Shown here piece by piece: positions 40,975 through 53,430 of a stretch of DNA of 64,000 nucleotides (positions within the stretch are counted from its first letter, which is position 1; each line of letters opens with the position of its first letter). The stretch spans positions 62,001 through 126,000 of the forward strand of contig JAYKKM010000207.1 in NCBI GenBank assembly GCA_035772405.1. The letters run 5' to 3'. This stretch comes from Chrysogorgia sp. JL179-B06 (taxonomy: Eukaryota; Cnidaria; Anthozoa; Scleralcyonacea; Chrysogorgiidae). The notes below the pieces were generated by a model. The model saw only the letters and a program-made list of their open reading frames with translations. It ran no database searches and was not told where the DNA came from. The translations under genes were made by a program, and so were the position numbers.

Positions 40975-41600
40975 TCCAGCAGATGTCCTTGAGGAACATT
41001 ATTTTAAGTGTTATTCGGTGGGACATAAGGGATGACAAAGACAAAACGTCACCTGATTCCAAAGGTCTACACTTGGCAGCTCTTGTGAAGGCAATAAATC
41101 AATGTGGCATCCCATTCACTGTATGGCCCAAGCATGGTGGGAGTGGGAAGAAAACAAACCAATACGATTGGAGAAGCTTGGTGGGCAATAAAAAGTAAAA
41201 GTTGCTGAAACTGTTGCCGAAAAAATGTATTGGGGTTCTAAATCCTGACACACATGACATTGTGAAACAAATTTGGCTGGTATGTAAAACTAATTAGTCA
41301 CAATTCAGTCTAGACTACATAGTGTACTAACTGCTTTTGAGCATGGAAATACCTGTACATGAACACCAAGGGGGCATGGCAGGTCGGAGTGAGGCCGGGT
41401 TATGACAGAAAGTAGTAACGTGTAGAAACTGAACATACTAGAACATTTGAACAAATTCTGAACTGTAACTTGTTATTTTCCATTACAACATGTTTACCCT
41501 ACCACTTAATGTGTTTTATTTTAACAAAATAATTTCAACAGTTACGAGATTATCACAACTTGGGAGCCATCAGAAAAATACATTTTTCAAAAAGGTAATG
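40975..41600 (+). pseudogene. Fragment of a transposon-borne gene (GLHLAALVKAI)
   Basis: One exon (about 40975-41280) with NIILSVIRWDIRDDKDKTSPDSKGLHLAALVKAI and YDWRSLVGN, broken by a stop after NKK but still coding afterwards (KLLKLLPKKCIGVLNPDTHDIVKQIW), ends at a GTATGT donor. A second exon (about 41542-41597) gives LRDYHNLGAIRKIHFSKR and another donor. I recognise the GLHL..LV.AI...G.PF.VW pattern from repeat-associated cnidarian proteins of unknown function. Confidence 0.4.
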
Positions 41601-43139
41601 CATTATCCAACATGTCCTCACCTACTGTAGGATTCAGTACTATTATCAGTTGTCTTCAGCAGACACAGAATATTGTTGCATTGAATTATAAGGTTTAGGA
41701 GTTAGGTTAGTATTGCTTTATTTCAGGGTTAGGACTAGAGCTTTTATTTGGGTTATGGCTAGGATTTTTGTTCTTGTAAAGTTTCTGAATCCTGGGAAAA
41801 TAACCTTTATGTCTATGAAGTAGTCTGTCTATCGTCTCTCCCGTACACGAGGAATTAACCTTATTATCCTTAATTGTCAATTGGCCTAAGATTCGTGATA
41901 ATTCCGAACTTAGAGATTGCCGCATGCATGCTAAGGTGTTTAGGAATCCCACAATAAATAGGTAGTAAGGTAAGGCATACGTTTAGGGGCTCAATATTGG
42001 TGGAGGATTGGTTTCCTGCTGCGACTTACAGTTGCAAGAAGCATTATTTTGGTTTGACAGCATTGGGTCTATTAACAATTAGTTAAAACAATAAAATATT
42101 ACAAAGTATATTGTCATTCATAATCATTTACAAGCTTCTGTTATTGGGTTATTCTGTTATTAACATTGATAGGTGGGCTAATAACATAATTATTCAGGCA
42201 GTTTCAAATGCTCTTAATTTGACAATTCATATTTATTGGAACAGCACCAAAATTCTCTGAGCCTGAGGCCAATAAATGGCCAAGGAACAAGGCATGTCTT
42301 TATTGGGCATATAGAGGAAATTCAGTGTGTTTCAACAACAGGAATGAATCAATCTAACAGTGCTAATATGCACAACGTGACAACGGCACCAAAATGATAG
42401 TCGCGACCATACAAAACTAAGTAATACAGACAATATCTCTATAACAAGCTGTCAAATCGATAATCATATTTATGCTGAACAGCTCAATACCCAAAACATA
42501 TCTATGCTGATAAAATTAACACAAGGTAAATAGCGAAACTACAGGAAACGCTGCGCTTACCTGATACAACGTGACAGAAATATCCTGAATGTTAGACCTT
42601 TATTTTATATCCATGCTCGTCTTCATCTAACAGACAACGAATCCTTTCTCTTACACCATATTTAATACTATAAGTCCACAAAATCCCTGTTTTGAGAAGA
42701 AAACCGCTCCTTGGCACAGCCATGTTTATCAAAATTTCAGCTCGCGCGTGCGCAGTGGCCGCAGTAGCATGTTAACATAAAAACCCGGGGGATACAACTT
42801 ATATTCCAGACATATTAATATGAAATATTTAAGATATCGAAATCAAACTGCATTACAATTTGACACGTAAAAAACCATTGATAACTTACTTAACGGTCTG
42901 CCATCATTGGCCCGGAACTTAACATTCACGTTTCCAGTCACAAAATAAGTAAATTGAAGAAACAAAATACTACGAAATAATGTCGCCACCCCCCGGATGT
43001 TAACACTATCGGTCACTGACTGACTGCCTGACTTTATATATATATCGTGTGAATTTTCGCCACTCATCACAATACTGCAAAGTTTTAAAAACTTTGCACT
43101 AAAAACGACTGCTTGTTATTTCTATATTCTCTTTGATTT

Positions 43140-43493
43140 AATCAAGGAGGAAAAAATGCTGTATTTTATGTTTAATAGTTAAGGTAAATACTCTTGAAAG
43201 TAAGAAGTAAGGACATCTCTTTTACGAATCCCTTGGGCTGTGGTACAAGTATATCTCTTGTCCAAAAAGTTATTAGGTGGTTGTTGCTCATGATCACACT
43301 CTACCTGCCTCTGAACCAGTGTATTATCAATAGAACTATTGTTTTCTTCACAAAAGTTGTGCAGAACAAAACATGCGTAAATCAATATTGGTGCATCCTC
43401 CAAATTAATGTTCATTGGTTTTGTCAAAATTTGCCACCTAACCTTCAGACGTCCAAAGGCACATTCGACTTATTTCTAGCACTCGAGCATTAA
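43140..43493 (-). pseudogene. PIF/Harbinger (HARBI1-type) nuclease C-terminus
   Basis: On the minus strand, upstream of the 82-residue frame, the sequence reads VECAFGRLKVRWQILTKPMN, the C-terminal Glu block of Harbinger DDE nucleases, then APILIYACFVLHNFCEENNSSID, the family's conserved terminal helix, and IRKRDVLTSYF to the stop. Only the last third remains, so it is a 5'-truncated remnant. It lies about 35 bp outside the right end of the 13.9-kb element. Confidence 0.75.
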
Positions 43494-43499
43494 AATGAA

Positions 43500-44530
43500 T
43501 CAATAATTTAATGACTTAAAAATAAGGAATTTTGTTTGGGTGAGTTTTTGAATTAGAGAACTGTAAGATTTCATGTGAAATGCATGTGTAAATTATCCAA
43601 GCAGAAAATGGATTTGTCTTTTGATTAGGGTAAGGTTTCATCATTTCAAATAAACTTGAACTTTCAATTCTTATTAAACATTTTTTATTTCCTTCTATGT
43701 GTATTAAATCTAAGTCACATCATTGTAAAGTTATACGCAGTAGTTCATTCATAAAGAAACAACTTCGTGAAGATCTTGGTGAATCATTAATAAATATTAG
43801 TGGCCATCTTGAATGCTATTAAGTCCGACCTCGAGGGACAACTCGCCAATCGATATCACTCACGCTCGACTGATTGCACGGAAAATATGTATATTATATT
43901 TTATTAACATACAGAATCAAATAGGATAAACAAATCCCAGTCGCACAAACTGTCTTAAGTTAGACGTTGGGCTGAAAATACATTCTGAACACAAACAACG
44001 AAATATACTGCCAGCAGACTTTCATAAAGCTAGGAATTGTTTCGGCAGTGATAATATTATAAACTGTAAGGTAGAAAATGAACAAGCGATATTGTATGCA
44101 CAAAAGATAAAATGATTACTTACTTTACAAACGATGATGTCTTTAACAATATTGGAACTGAATAGGATTCAAATATAAAAGTTGAGAGGTCACTGGTCGA
44201 CGCGTCGAGGTTGTTGAGAAAGATTTTCAAATCAAAGCTCTTGCACACTAGCACCAGGCTTCTGTATTGGCCTCCTCAATTATCAAAGAAACGTTTCGAC
44301 AATACCTCGTTTATTTAGTCAACCATTAATTTGCTGGTTTGAGTATATGATAAAATTAGTTTAGAGGCAACTTCGACCAGCTGCGTCCCTATCGCTATAA
44401 TATCGTTTTAGTCAAACTATATTTTAGTATTTACTCAAATATTGTTTGCAAGTCCGCTATCGATCGCTATATTTCAACAACAATCATGATGGACATCCGA
44501 TAACGTGAGAAACACATTTGATGACGTTTA
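43500..44530. other. Non-coding spacer
   Basis: No gene is supported. AT-rich, with TCGACGCGTCGAGG at about 44200 and no long ORF on either strand. Confidence 0.35.
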
Positions 44531-44775
44531 TTGAACCAATTATTTTTCACGCTGATTAACGTTAAATCCCAACGTTCATACAACGTTCATTACTAAAACA
44601 ATTCACGGCATAATTAACGTTAAATGCCAACGTTAATATAACGTTCGTACAACGTTATCATGCCACATATTCCGTGCCAAAGTTGTGTAAACGTTGTGTG
44701 AAAGTTAGGTCCGACTTAACTTTCCGACTTAACTTTCCCACAACCTTTAACCAACGTTGTGATTACGTTGTGTGC
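44530..44775. repeat. AACGTT-rich repeat
   Basis: AACGTT or near variants occur about a dozen times in 245 bp (e.g. TTAACGTTAAATGCCAACG, ACAACGTTCATT, CCAACGTTGTGATTACG), ending in GTGTGCTAGCTGGG. It looks like the edge of a dispersed repeat next to the Ty3-like element. Confidence 0.5.
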
Positions 44776-44779
44776 TAGC

Positions 44780-47700
44780 TGGGATGTCGTGTATTTCCGG
44801 CAATGGTCACCCGAGAAATGTCCATGGCCAACAACTTGGGCTTGATATTCTTGGGCATCAAGCTAGAATCTGTTGAAATTACCGCACGATTACCACAAGC
44901 TAGCGGACTGCAAGCTATTAGCAAAGTTCCTGCCAATGTTAGTGCAGCAACACAATCAGCAGTCTTTCTGAGAGTGGTTTGTTGAACAATGCCCAAATCC
45001 CAATGTTGGTTGATACGGGATCAGATGGTCCATCGCCATACGTGGGAACAACTACAAACAGTCCATCAAGCCGTCGTAGTCGCGAATGGGGAGCCATTAA
45101 AGATACTGGAATCAGCTCACGTGAGAATTCGGTTAAGCGGCCTGGTGTAATCCAAGAGTGTTTGCTAGGGGCCGATTTTCTAACCGAGAACGGTTGTTTA
45201 ATTAACCTGAAAACAGGTTTCCTTCATGCAGGTGAAGCTCTTCGATACCAAGCAAAGCCAACTTGTGTTTGCCGGGTCACCCTGAAAGACACAGTAGTGT
45301 GGTACGACCCAACGAAGAAATGATTTATACTATTATACAGTAGCACCGATTTTCCTGGCGTTTTCGAAGCGAGGAAGGGTTTCGAAGCAAAGCATCAAGT
45401 TTTAACGGCGAGAATTGTGGCGCGACCATCACGGGGGATAATGCCAATATGCATCGCTAATTTGTCAGAAACGCCAGTAACTCTTTACAAAAATCAATGC
45501 GTGAGAAATTTCCACCCATTGTGTGGTTCGGAGACCAGCACTGACCAACGTGACGACACTTTCGTAGAAGTCTGCCACATCAATACAAGCTCCAGTCCCA
45601 AGGCCGTACTCAGAAAATTACAGGTGGTGTGTAAGCTTACTTCAACCGACTGACGCACTAGCTTGTACCGAGTACATCCTATCGCTCGAAGCTTGTCAAA
45701 ACAGTGGCGGATCCAGGGTTGTTCGGAAGAGGGGGCGCACATGAACAATCAGCACGTTGTGGTGTATCTTCTCGGCGACGCCGCGAACCTACTAGGGGGT
45801 TCTGGGGGCATGCCTCCCCCAGGAAAATTTCTAATTTTGCAAAGCCCAGAAGTGTTTTTCCGGCGATTTTTTGCGAAATTAGGGCACCACGCCATTGCTA
45901 AAAATGTACGATTACAAAGGGACATCAAAATTATGAAATACTTTAATATAAACTCAGAAGTTGTACAGAACCAATATATACACTTTAGCCTTTAGGCATC
46001 TGAAAACGTCCATCGTTTTATCTTGGAAGTTGGAACCCATGTTCAAAGATCTATGAGTTCATGCAAACTGGCTTTTGCAATGAAAATTGGATAAGCTACC
46101 AAAACAAATCGGTCATATAATATTGCGTTTATCACTCCGACTTCTTCGTCTTGACATGGTAAAAAACAGAAAACACTTGTTTGCGGAATTTTAAAGGGGG
46201 CGCGCGCCGCGTGCGTGGATCCGCCACTGCAATATATTGTCTTTCCGTTGGGTGCCTACTAAAATGACCCTGGTCAGCTGGTGAAATGGTTAATTAGTCC
46301 TACGTTAATAACGCACTCTCAATACGAAATGAAAACATGATGAGCTAAAAGTTAATGATTCTACTTGTCCGTGTTAAATCGAACACGTCTAAAATAGAAT
46401 CTCTGCCAACTAAAATATAACTTCTGCCGACTGAAACTCGTATAAAGATTTTTGGGGGGTGTCTCACCCCCCTACACCCTGTAGCTCCGGGCCTGTCAAG
46501 TTCAGCCTCAGAGTTCAAGAAAAAAACCGCCACGACGTAAATGTCAAAGCATCAAAACAACAAGTCAAGCTAACCCGACTCGTGGACGACTTTGAAGATA
46601 TATTCTTGACAGGTGACGGCGATTTGGGACGAACCAATAAAGTGTATCACAACATCAGTACTGGAGACGCTTCTCCAATCCGTCAAACAGCACGTTGAGT
46701 AGCACCCCACCAAAGACAAGTTAGTCGCATGATAAATGAGAAGCACCAGCATGGAGTTGTCCAATTCTCCCAATCGCCATGGGCGTCGCCAATTGTTCTG
46801 GTGAGGAAGAAAGACGGGAATGACAAGATTCTGTGTCGAAAATCGACGCCTAAACGACGTCATGCGTAGACTCCTTCCCTTTTCCCCGTGTGGATGACAT
46901 TCTTAATTCTCTTGGAGAAGCTTAGGTGCTACTCTTGCTGGTTAAAGGGTTGTACGAATTCCGAGCAATGACCTTTGGTCTGTGCAACGCCCCGAGCACC
47001 TTTCAATGCCTGATGGGCTTGGTGTTGGCCGGACTTACTTGTGAGTCGTGTTTGGCCTATTTAGACGATGTCGTCGTATTTGGACGGATATTTGACGAAC
47101 ATTTGGAACGTCTACGGTCTACGATCTGTGTTCGAGAGATTTCGTGGTGTGGGGATTAAGCTTAAGCCGAAGAAATGCCATCTGTGTTGGCGCGAAGTAA
47201 CTTTTTTGGGACATGTGGTCAATCAAGATGGGGTGTCCCCCGATCCCGAGAAAACCAAAAGAGTTGCTTCTTGGCCAGTCGCTTATACGAACCCGACCGA
47301 ATTGCAGAGCTTTTTAGATCTTGCATTATATTACAGGTGGTTCGTTAAAGATTTCGCCAAAATCGCCAGCCATTACATCGTCTTACCGGAAAGATGACCG
47401 AGTTTCGATGGAGCGAAGAAACTGACAAAGCTTTCAGAGAATTGAAGTGACAACTAGTCTCTGCCCCCATCCTGGCGTACCTGAGATACTCAGACCCACT
47501 CATCTTGGACACCGACGCTAGTGATTGTGGTATTGGTGCAGTTCTGTACCAGATACAATACGGTAAAGAGAGAGTGATCGCCTACGGAAGCAGGACATTG
47601 ACTAAGCCAAAAGAAATTACTGCGCGACTCGCCGGGAAATGCTTGCAGTTGTTAGCTTTAATCGTCATATTCGATGCTATTTACTGGGATGGCCCTTTAC

Positions 47701-49454
47701 TGTTCGAACAGATCACACGGCACTGCAGTGGTTACATCGATTCAATGAACCAAGGGAGAAGTGGCTCGGTGGTTGGAGCAACTGCAAGAATACCAATTTC
47801 AAGCCGAACACACCGACCTGGGGCAAGACACAGTAATGCCCTGTCGAGACGACAATGTGGCCAGTGTGGTGACTCACATAATGTTGATGCTGTACACATG
47901 TCGCAGCTAGAAGGTGGAACTTGCAGGAAGCCTCTCGATGATGGAGCACGAACACTCGCATTGACAACCTTGCACCTATCTGAGCTCGTTTATTGGCTGG
48001 GAAGGAGAAGCCCTACTGTAGAAATCTTGTGGACTGAAAAATCGTGGCTATTGGGCTCAATGGGACCAGTTGTTCCTGGAAAACGGCGTGGTTCATCGAT
48101 GCTGGGAAGACAAAAACGGGAGCAGAGTCGTAAAGGAAATGGTGATACCACAGGAACTTGTCCCTGTCATAATCAAATAATTGCATGACGGAGTAGCAGG
48201 AGGGCACCTTGGCGTCACGAAGACTGTTAGGAAGGAAAGAGAACGATTCTATTGGATAGGGCTGAGGGAAGACATCGAGCTGTGGTGCCGTCAGTGTCCC
48301 GAATGCGCCAAACGTAAATATCCTGCAAGATCAAACCGAGCATAGCTGGTGCCTGTTCGTACCAGGTTCGCAATGGAGAGGGTGGTCGGTTACCCATTAC
48401 TCGATGTTGAAACAAGTATATACTCGTGGTTTCTGATTATTTCACTAGATTATTTCACTATAGCACGAGTGCTTGTCAATGAATGGATTTGTTGTTTCGG
48501 ACGAAATTTTGAGTCAAAGGTCTTTAAAGACATTAAATGTGCAATCTTCTGCGAATCTTCTGCGAATGGAAAAGACTCGTACCACCTGCAGTCAGATGGA
48601 CTTGTCGAACGGTTCAACTGGACACTAATCGGGATGTTGAGCATACGTGTTGCAGAGGATGCGACACCTGGGTACGATTATCTTCCCTTCACCATGTTGG
48701 CCTACCGCTCCAGTGTACAGGAATCCACTGTTCCACTTAATGTGTGGTAAGAGAAATCCGACTTCCCGTCGATTTGATGTTTGGTAGAGATCCTGATCTG
48801 AGAAGGGAGACCCAAGTATGTCATACCGCTCAAAGAACACCTGGAGGAAGCCTACAAGGAAGTACGTGAAAGGACGGGGTTGGTACAAGGTCAGCAAAAA
48901 GACTGGTATGATCAATGAGCAGCTGGTGGCCCCTACAAAGTTGGAGACTGGGTCTGGCTCCACAATCTAACCACCAAGAAGGGTTCTAAGCCAAAGTTCC
49001 ATCGTCCCTGGACTGGTCCCTTCGTCGTGGTAAAACGGATAACAGACGTGGTGTATCGTATGCAACGCAAGGGAGGAAGAGCTCGTTTGGTGGTTCACTT
49101 TAACTGGTTAAAACCTTGTGATACTCCACGCTCTATACCCGATGAGAGAACATCCTTACTGCGAACGATCAATGACATACCAACCCAGGCAGACAAAGAA
49201 TTGGAAGATGAGAGCAACAATGATATGGTACATTTACCAGATCCAGAGAATGTGGTGCCATTACCAGCACCAGTGGAAGCTCCTGGAGTAGCTGCAGACA
49301 AAGCAAATGAACAACGTGAAGGAATTAACCAAGTTCGACAACGCGATGGCCTCCACGCTGATTACGAAGTGGACACTATCACTTACGCTTATATTGTGAA
49401 ACGAAATTCTATAAGGACACAGGACGTGTCTCCCAATAAAGGGGGAATAATCTA
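44780..49454 (+). mobile_element. Decayed Ty3/Gypsy retrotransposon (pol region)
   Basis: Domains in order across shifting frames: retropepsin LVDTGSD near 45006; reverse transcriptase with FGLCNAPSTFQ (about 46977) and the catalytic YLDDVV (about 47060); GIKLKPKKCHLC and FLGHVV (about 47150-47215); RNase H LDTDASDCGIGAVLYQ (about 47500); integrase zinc finger (HDGVAGGHLG...WCRQCPECAKRK, about 48186-48315); and a C-terminal GDWVWL...RPWTGPFVVVKRI...LVVHFNWLKPC part (about 48950-49130). A polypurine tract AAAGGGGGAATAATC at 49438-49452 precedes the expected start of a 3' LTR (TGTAG...). Many stops and frameshifts, plus an insertion at 45702-46229. I did not find a matching 5' LTR. Confidence 0.85.
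45702..46229. mobile_element. Foldback element inserted in the Ty3 relic
   Basis: Terminal inverted repeats CAGTGGCGGATCC (45702) and GGATCCGCCACTG (ending 46229) with a G-rich, then AT-rich, non-coding interior of about 500 bp. The 8 bases on each side do not match, so a target duplication is not evident and the family (hAT-like by its termini) is uncertain. It interrupts the protease-RT interval of the retroelement. Confidence 0.65.
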
Positions 49455-50429
49455 ATGTAGTTAATTAATCGACTTTATAATTAGTAGGGATGCTACATGA
49501 TGAAGACACTTGACAGCCACATCTCTGATCAACTATTAGTATGGTAAATATCACTTTCAAAATGCAAAATAACTTGTCAAAGGCAATGAGTAGAAACCTA
49601 GACTCAGCTACCACAGTAGCCCAAGTAAAAATGTAGATTGAAGTGATTTTTTATAGCATGTTTATATGGCAAAATCATGTTTTCGCATGCATTATATGAC
49701 CAAAAGTTAATTTTAATCCAATTTCTTGGTAATTTATTAGGCTATCCAACGTATTGTGTAAGGAGACAGACTTTACTACTACTTTCACCTTTGCAAAAGA
49801 TATTTATAAGTAGTAGCATAAAAAGGGGTGCATTAGCTATTAAACGTCCCGGGCTATTAATATTACAAGCTATTAAAAGGGCCTGAGGGAATTTTACTAA
49901 ATGACCCGAATCGAGCAGGACGTTTAATGGTTAATCACCTCTTTTTATGCTATTCCTTTGTAATATAATGTTTGCGGGTATTTCTTTTGTTCTTTCGAAA
50001 TCGAATAGTAATGTTATTTGGCATAAACATCATGATAAGCTAGTAAACAAACAGTAACAAGAGAAAACATGTTACCAACAATAATATTTGTATTAACAGG
50101 AAAAGTGAAAGTAATCTATTAATATGAACAATAACAGAAGGGATGTCACATAACCTTTTAATGAAACATCAGTATACACCTACTGTACAATGTACAGTAT
50201 TTCAAAAACGTTATTCATTGCATATTGAACATTACATACATGTGAGGTGATGTGGTACATTCCAATGCCAAAATATACATGCATGTGTCCTGATTACCGG
50301 TAATTGTGTCCTGATTACCGGTAATTGTGCCAATCTTAGAATGCAATATGAAATGGACAACCATTTTTGAAATAGCAACATGTGCAGTGTATATATAACA
50401 TATATACAATACTTACAAAGATAAGCATC
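49455..50429. other. Non-coding: possible 3' LTR and spacer
   Basis: Begins with TAATGTAGTTAATTAATCGAC after the polypurine tract, where an LTR should start, but no second copy is available to prove it. A direct duplication of TGTCCTGATTACCGGTAATTG lies at 50285-50326. No gene. Confidence 0.35.
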
Positions 50430-50930
50430 CTATACACAATTGAATGACTTTCCTTTTGCAGTGCCAATAACTGCCATCAGTGACTGATTGAATGTGTCAA
50501 AGTCTTCAAACTGAATGGGAAATGTTATCTGCAGTAGACAAGTTGAAGCATAGATTGATGTTGCATTTTCAAACTTCACTTGAATTTTCTCAAGCCCAAA
50601 ATTGGGTAGAGACTTTGCCCCAGTGGCAAAAATAATAAATTTCTCCAATGTGTCACTCTCTGCATTCTCCAGAAATCGAAGAAGGAAATGCTCTAATTTA
50701 TTTTCATCCTGACTCATGTTTATTGGGAACTTGAGGACATCCTTAACAGAAATTGGAGTAATCTTGCTGTTGGGGACAAATAGTTGCTGGAACAATTCAG
50801 GATATTTATTCATTTTGGCCTGAAATCCCAGAGTTTTCAAACCCTCCGACAATTGGTCTAGAACAATCTTCGAGCGTCCAATGACATCATGAACAATCAC
50901 TGCCTGGATGACTCTCATCTTATTTTCATT

Positions 50931-52640
50931 CTATAGATGACACAAATGACATGAATAATATTTTCTAATAGAATTGTGGTGCATGTTAGATAATTGTGCT
51001 TGGCATATGAGATGTTGATGGTCACTTTCAGGGATGGTCATTTAAAACTAAATAATAGAAAGAGTTGGTTTAGAGAAACTAGAGTATAATTATATTGAGG
51101 AGAAATCGTCTGAGATGGTTCAGGCATGTGGAATTTAAAGATTAGGAAAACTTGTTGCGAAGTGTAGAGAAAGTGGGGAATGATGGCATCATACCAATAG
51201 GCCGACATAGACCCAGGATGACATGGCTAACCCCCGTTTTAAATGACGAACAGTTGTCGCATGAAATTAATACGTACAGTATAGCGCGTCTGGCTTGGAC
51301 GAATAATTCGTCGAAGACGGATTTAATCAAAAGTTCGTTTTAGATGTCGCGCTAACGTCGACGGATTGAATTCGACCCAGTTAAATACGTCAACTGTTCG
51401 ACGTTTAAAACGGGGCTAAGCAATGTAGAAAAAGATATGGAAAAAATGATAGACTCTTGTGAAAATTTAAATACAGTGGAGATTTAATTACAGATAATCA
51501 ATAAGACAATAAACCAAATTCGTCTTCAATAATTTACTTGTGTGCATTGAGCATTGGTGTTATAGTAGTGATGGGGACGATCATCAATTATAATAGATGA
51601 TCAGTCGTTTAGTCTTGGAATTCTGATGATCGATTATAAAATCATGTAATTGATTATCACGGAATAATTAAATCTCTGTAGTTTGACTTTTTACATACTT
51701 ATTTTTTACATTTAAATTGTGTCCTGGAACCCTAGCTACCATGAATATTAAGCTCTTTATGAAGTATTCTTCGGCAATGCAAATATTAAATTGGCAGAAT
51801 CAACAGATGGTTGACCAGTAATGTATCGTTATCAACACGCAAATATTTATTGCACATGTGTTTTCATAAATCTTCTTGAGTTATCGCTTCCTACCCAAGC
51901 ATCCATGTGCGCTCAGCACAATATCCTCTGGAGCATGTGCAAATGATTATCTTTGATCATCGGTTGGTTAGTGCCAACTAATTCCAACCAACTCCCATCA
52001 CTATGTTATAGTAAATTATGTAGTTTGTCAATCAGCACATACAGTGTAATAATAATATTATGATGTGCTAGAAAACCGATCGTTGAATTTCAAAATACTT
52101 TTTGAGATACAACCGCATTAAGTGCAAAAGTAACTTTATTAGATTATATATTTTGAAAGAAAACATCAATCAACAATCGGCAACACAGTTTTATTAGCAC
52201 ATTATGTACTGATTGACATAAATAAAGCAGGGCTTTCAAAATAAGCCAGCACCCGCTGGAGCTCCGGCGGGTACTACGAGGTATATCACCGGTTACTTTT
52301 ATTGTCGGTTACTTTCTCTATAAATATACAAACAAATACGTTCTGTGCCTTTTTCTCTACTCTAGTTTAAGATTCCAAATAAAGTTATTTTTCAAAATGA
52401 TGTTTGTTATATATGGTACATAATATTTTGGTTGCTCGAAGTACCAGTACTTCCAAGAAAAGCAAAGACTTTTTTAAAGACTTAACTCCCCATCCACAGC
52501 TGCCTACTTTCTCACCATAAATGCCTATAGTACTTGAAATTATTCTGAAAGCCCTGATAAGATCATTTACTACATCAGTTTACATGCATATTTACAATTT
52601 ACTGTACATAATCATTACTACATGTTATTAAACCTCTAAC
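50931..52640. other. Intron-sized region without recognised exons
   Basis: Lies between two HECT exons. AT-rich, with scattered 60-codon frames and no motif. It could hold lost HECT exons that I cannot see. Confidence 0.3.
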
Positions 52641-53221
52641 TTACTGTTAATGATACTGTTAAGCCACACTCTGATAGTATATCCACACATTCCTCTTTAT
52701 TAAGAGTGTTCACATCTTCAGCTTCTGCAACCTACGAATAAATAAAGTACAAACTTTTTTATAAAGATATAATTATCACTCATTAAAGCTGAAAATTACC
52801 AGTTAGGGATGGGGAGAGAGAGAGTTAAACAAGACTTGTCTCCCAGCAGTCTGGGAAGTGTTGTAAGTGTGTATAGTCACTATGAGTACTGATACCATTA
52901 ATCCTCTATAACCACCCTGTATAATATCCACTCTGACTCCCCCCCCTTTGAAGAAAACACATATTAATCCCAACCCCTCCCTTCACAACCAAAACAATAA
53001 ACAACATATATTTACTGTTGGAATCGGGACACAATTTTATACACAATGCTTGCGATCTATTCAAGAAATATTACAGTATTTGTACTCCATACAAAAATAT
53101 ATATATAACAGTATTATTCACAAGTAAAAAATCATTTATAACAGCTAACTGATAACCTTTCAATTAAATAAATCGGCCTTCCCCCCTCTCCATTAAGTAT
53201 AGGTTATATACCGTGACCGAG

Positions 53222-53282
53222 GTGTTTAAGCGATATATCAACCCGAGGGCTTCGCCCTCGGGTTGATATATCGCTTAAACAC
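53222..53282. repeat. Perfect 61-bp hairpin
   Basis: GTGTTTAAGCGATATATCAA is followed by CCCGAGGGC, a TTC loop and the exact complement. It lies in an intron of the HECT gene, in an area that also holds a second palindromic repeat. Confidence 0.8.
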
Positions 53283-53339
53283 CGAGGTCTAAGGTATATA
53301 ACTGCCTTATATCACCATTGGTGAAGTTTAGTATTTACG

Positions 53340-53430
53340 AGGTTGATAAGTACTTATCAACCTCATGAATAATTGTATGAGGTTGATAAGTACTTATCAA
53401 CCTCATGAATAATTTTATGAGGTTGATATC
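53340..53430 (+). repeat. Short tandem palindromic repeats
   Basis: The unit ATGAGGTTGATAAGTACTTATCAACCTCATGAATAAT (itself palindromic about GATAAGTACTTATC) occurs twice plus two partial copies. It is non-coding. Confidence 0.75.

Larger units (their letters stand above)
29225..43105. mobile_element. Large TIR transposon, about 13.9 kb, with P2X7-like cargo
   Basis: The left 1 kb (29225-30235) is repeated inverted at 42190-43105. The outer ends share TTTTTAGTGCAAAG followed by a small hairpin; then CAGTATTGTGATGAG, GCGAAAATTCACACGATATAT, GCAGACCGTTAAGT, CATGTCAAATTGTAA, GTATCCCCC.GGGTTTTTATG, TTAAATATGGTGTA, TGACAGCTTG and CCAATAAAGACATGCCTTG occur in the same order, with indels between arms. 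It contains a six-exon DDE-like gene, a CXC plus P2X7-like gene, a hypothetical minus-strand gene and remnants of other transposon genes. I found no clear target duplication: TTTTT/AAAAA flanks make the exact border ambiguous. The superfamily is not established. Arm divergence suggests an old insertion or one with unequal evolution. Confidence 0.7.

Noticed and set aside
45702..46229. A hAT target duplication around the foldback element
   Set aside because: The flanking 8-mers TGTCAAAA and CAATATAT do not match.
53340..53430. Regular palindromic repeats resembling a small CRISPR array
   Set aside because: The units are contiguous with no unique spacers, there are no cas genes, and the surrounding DNA is eukaryotic.
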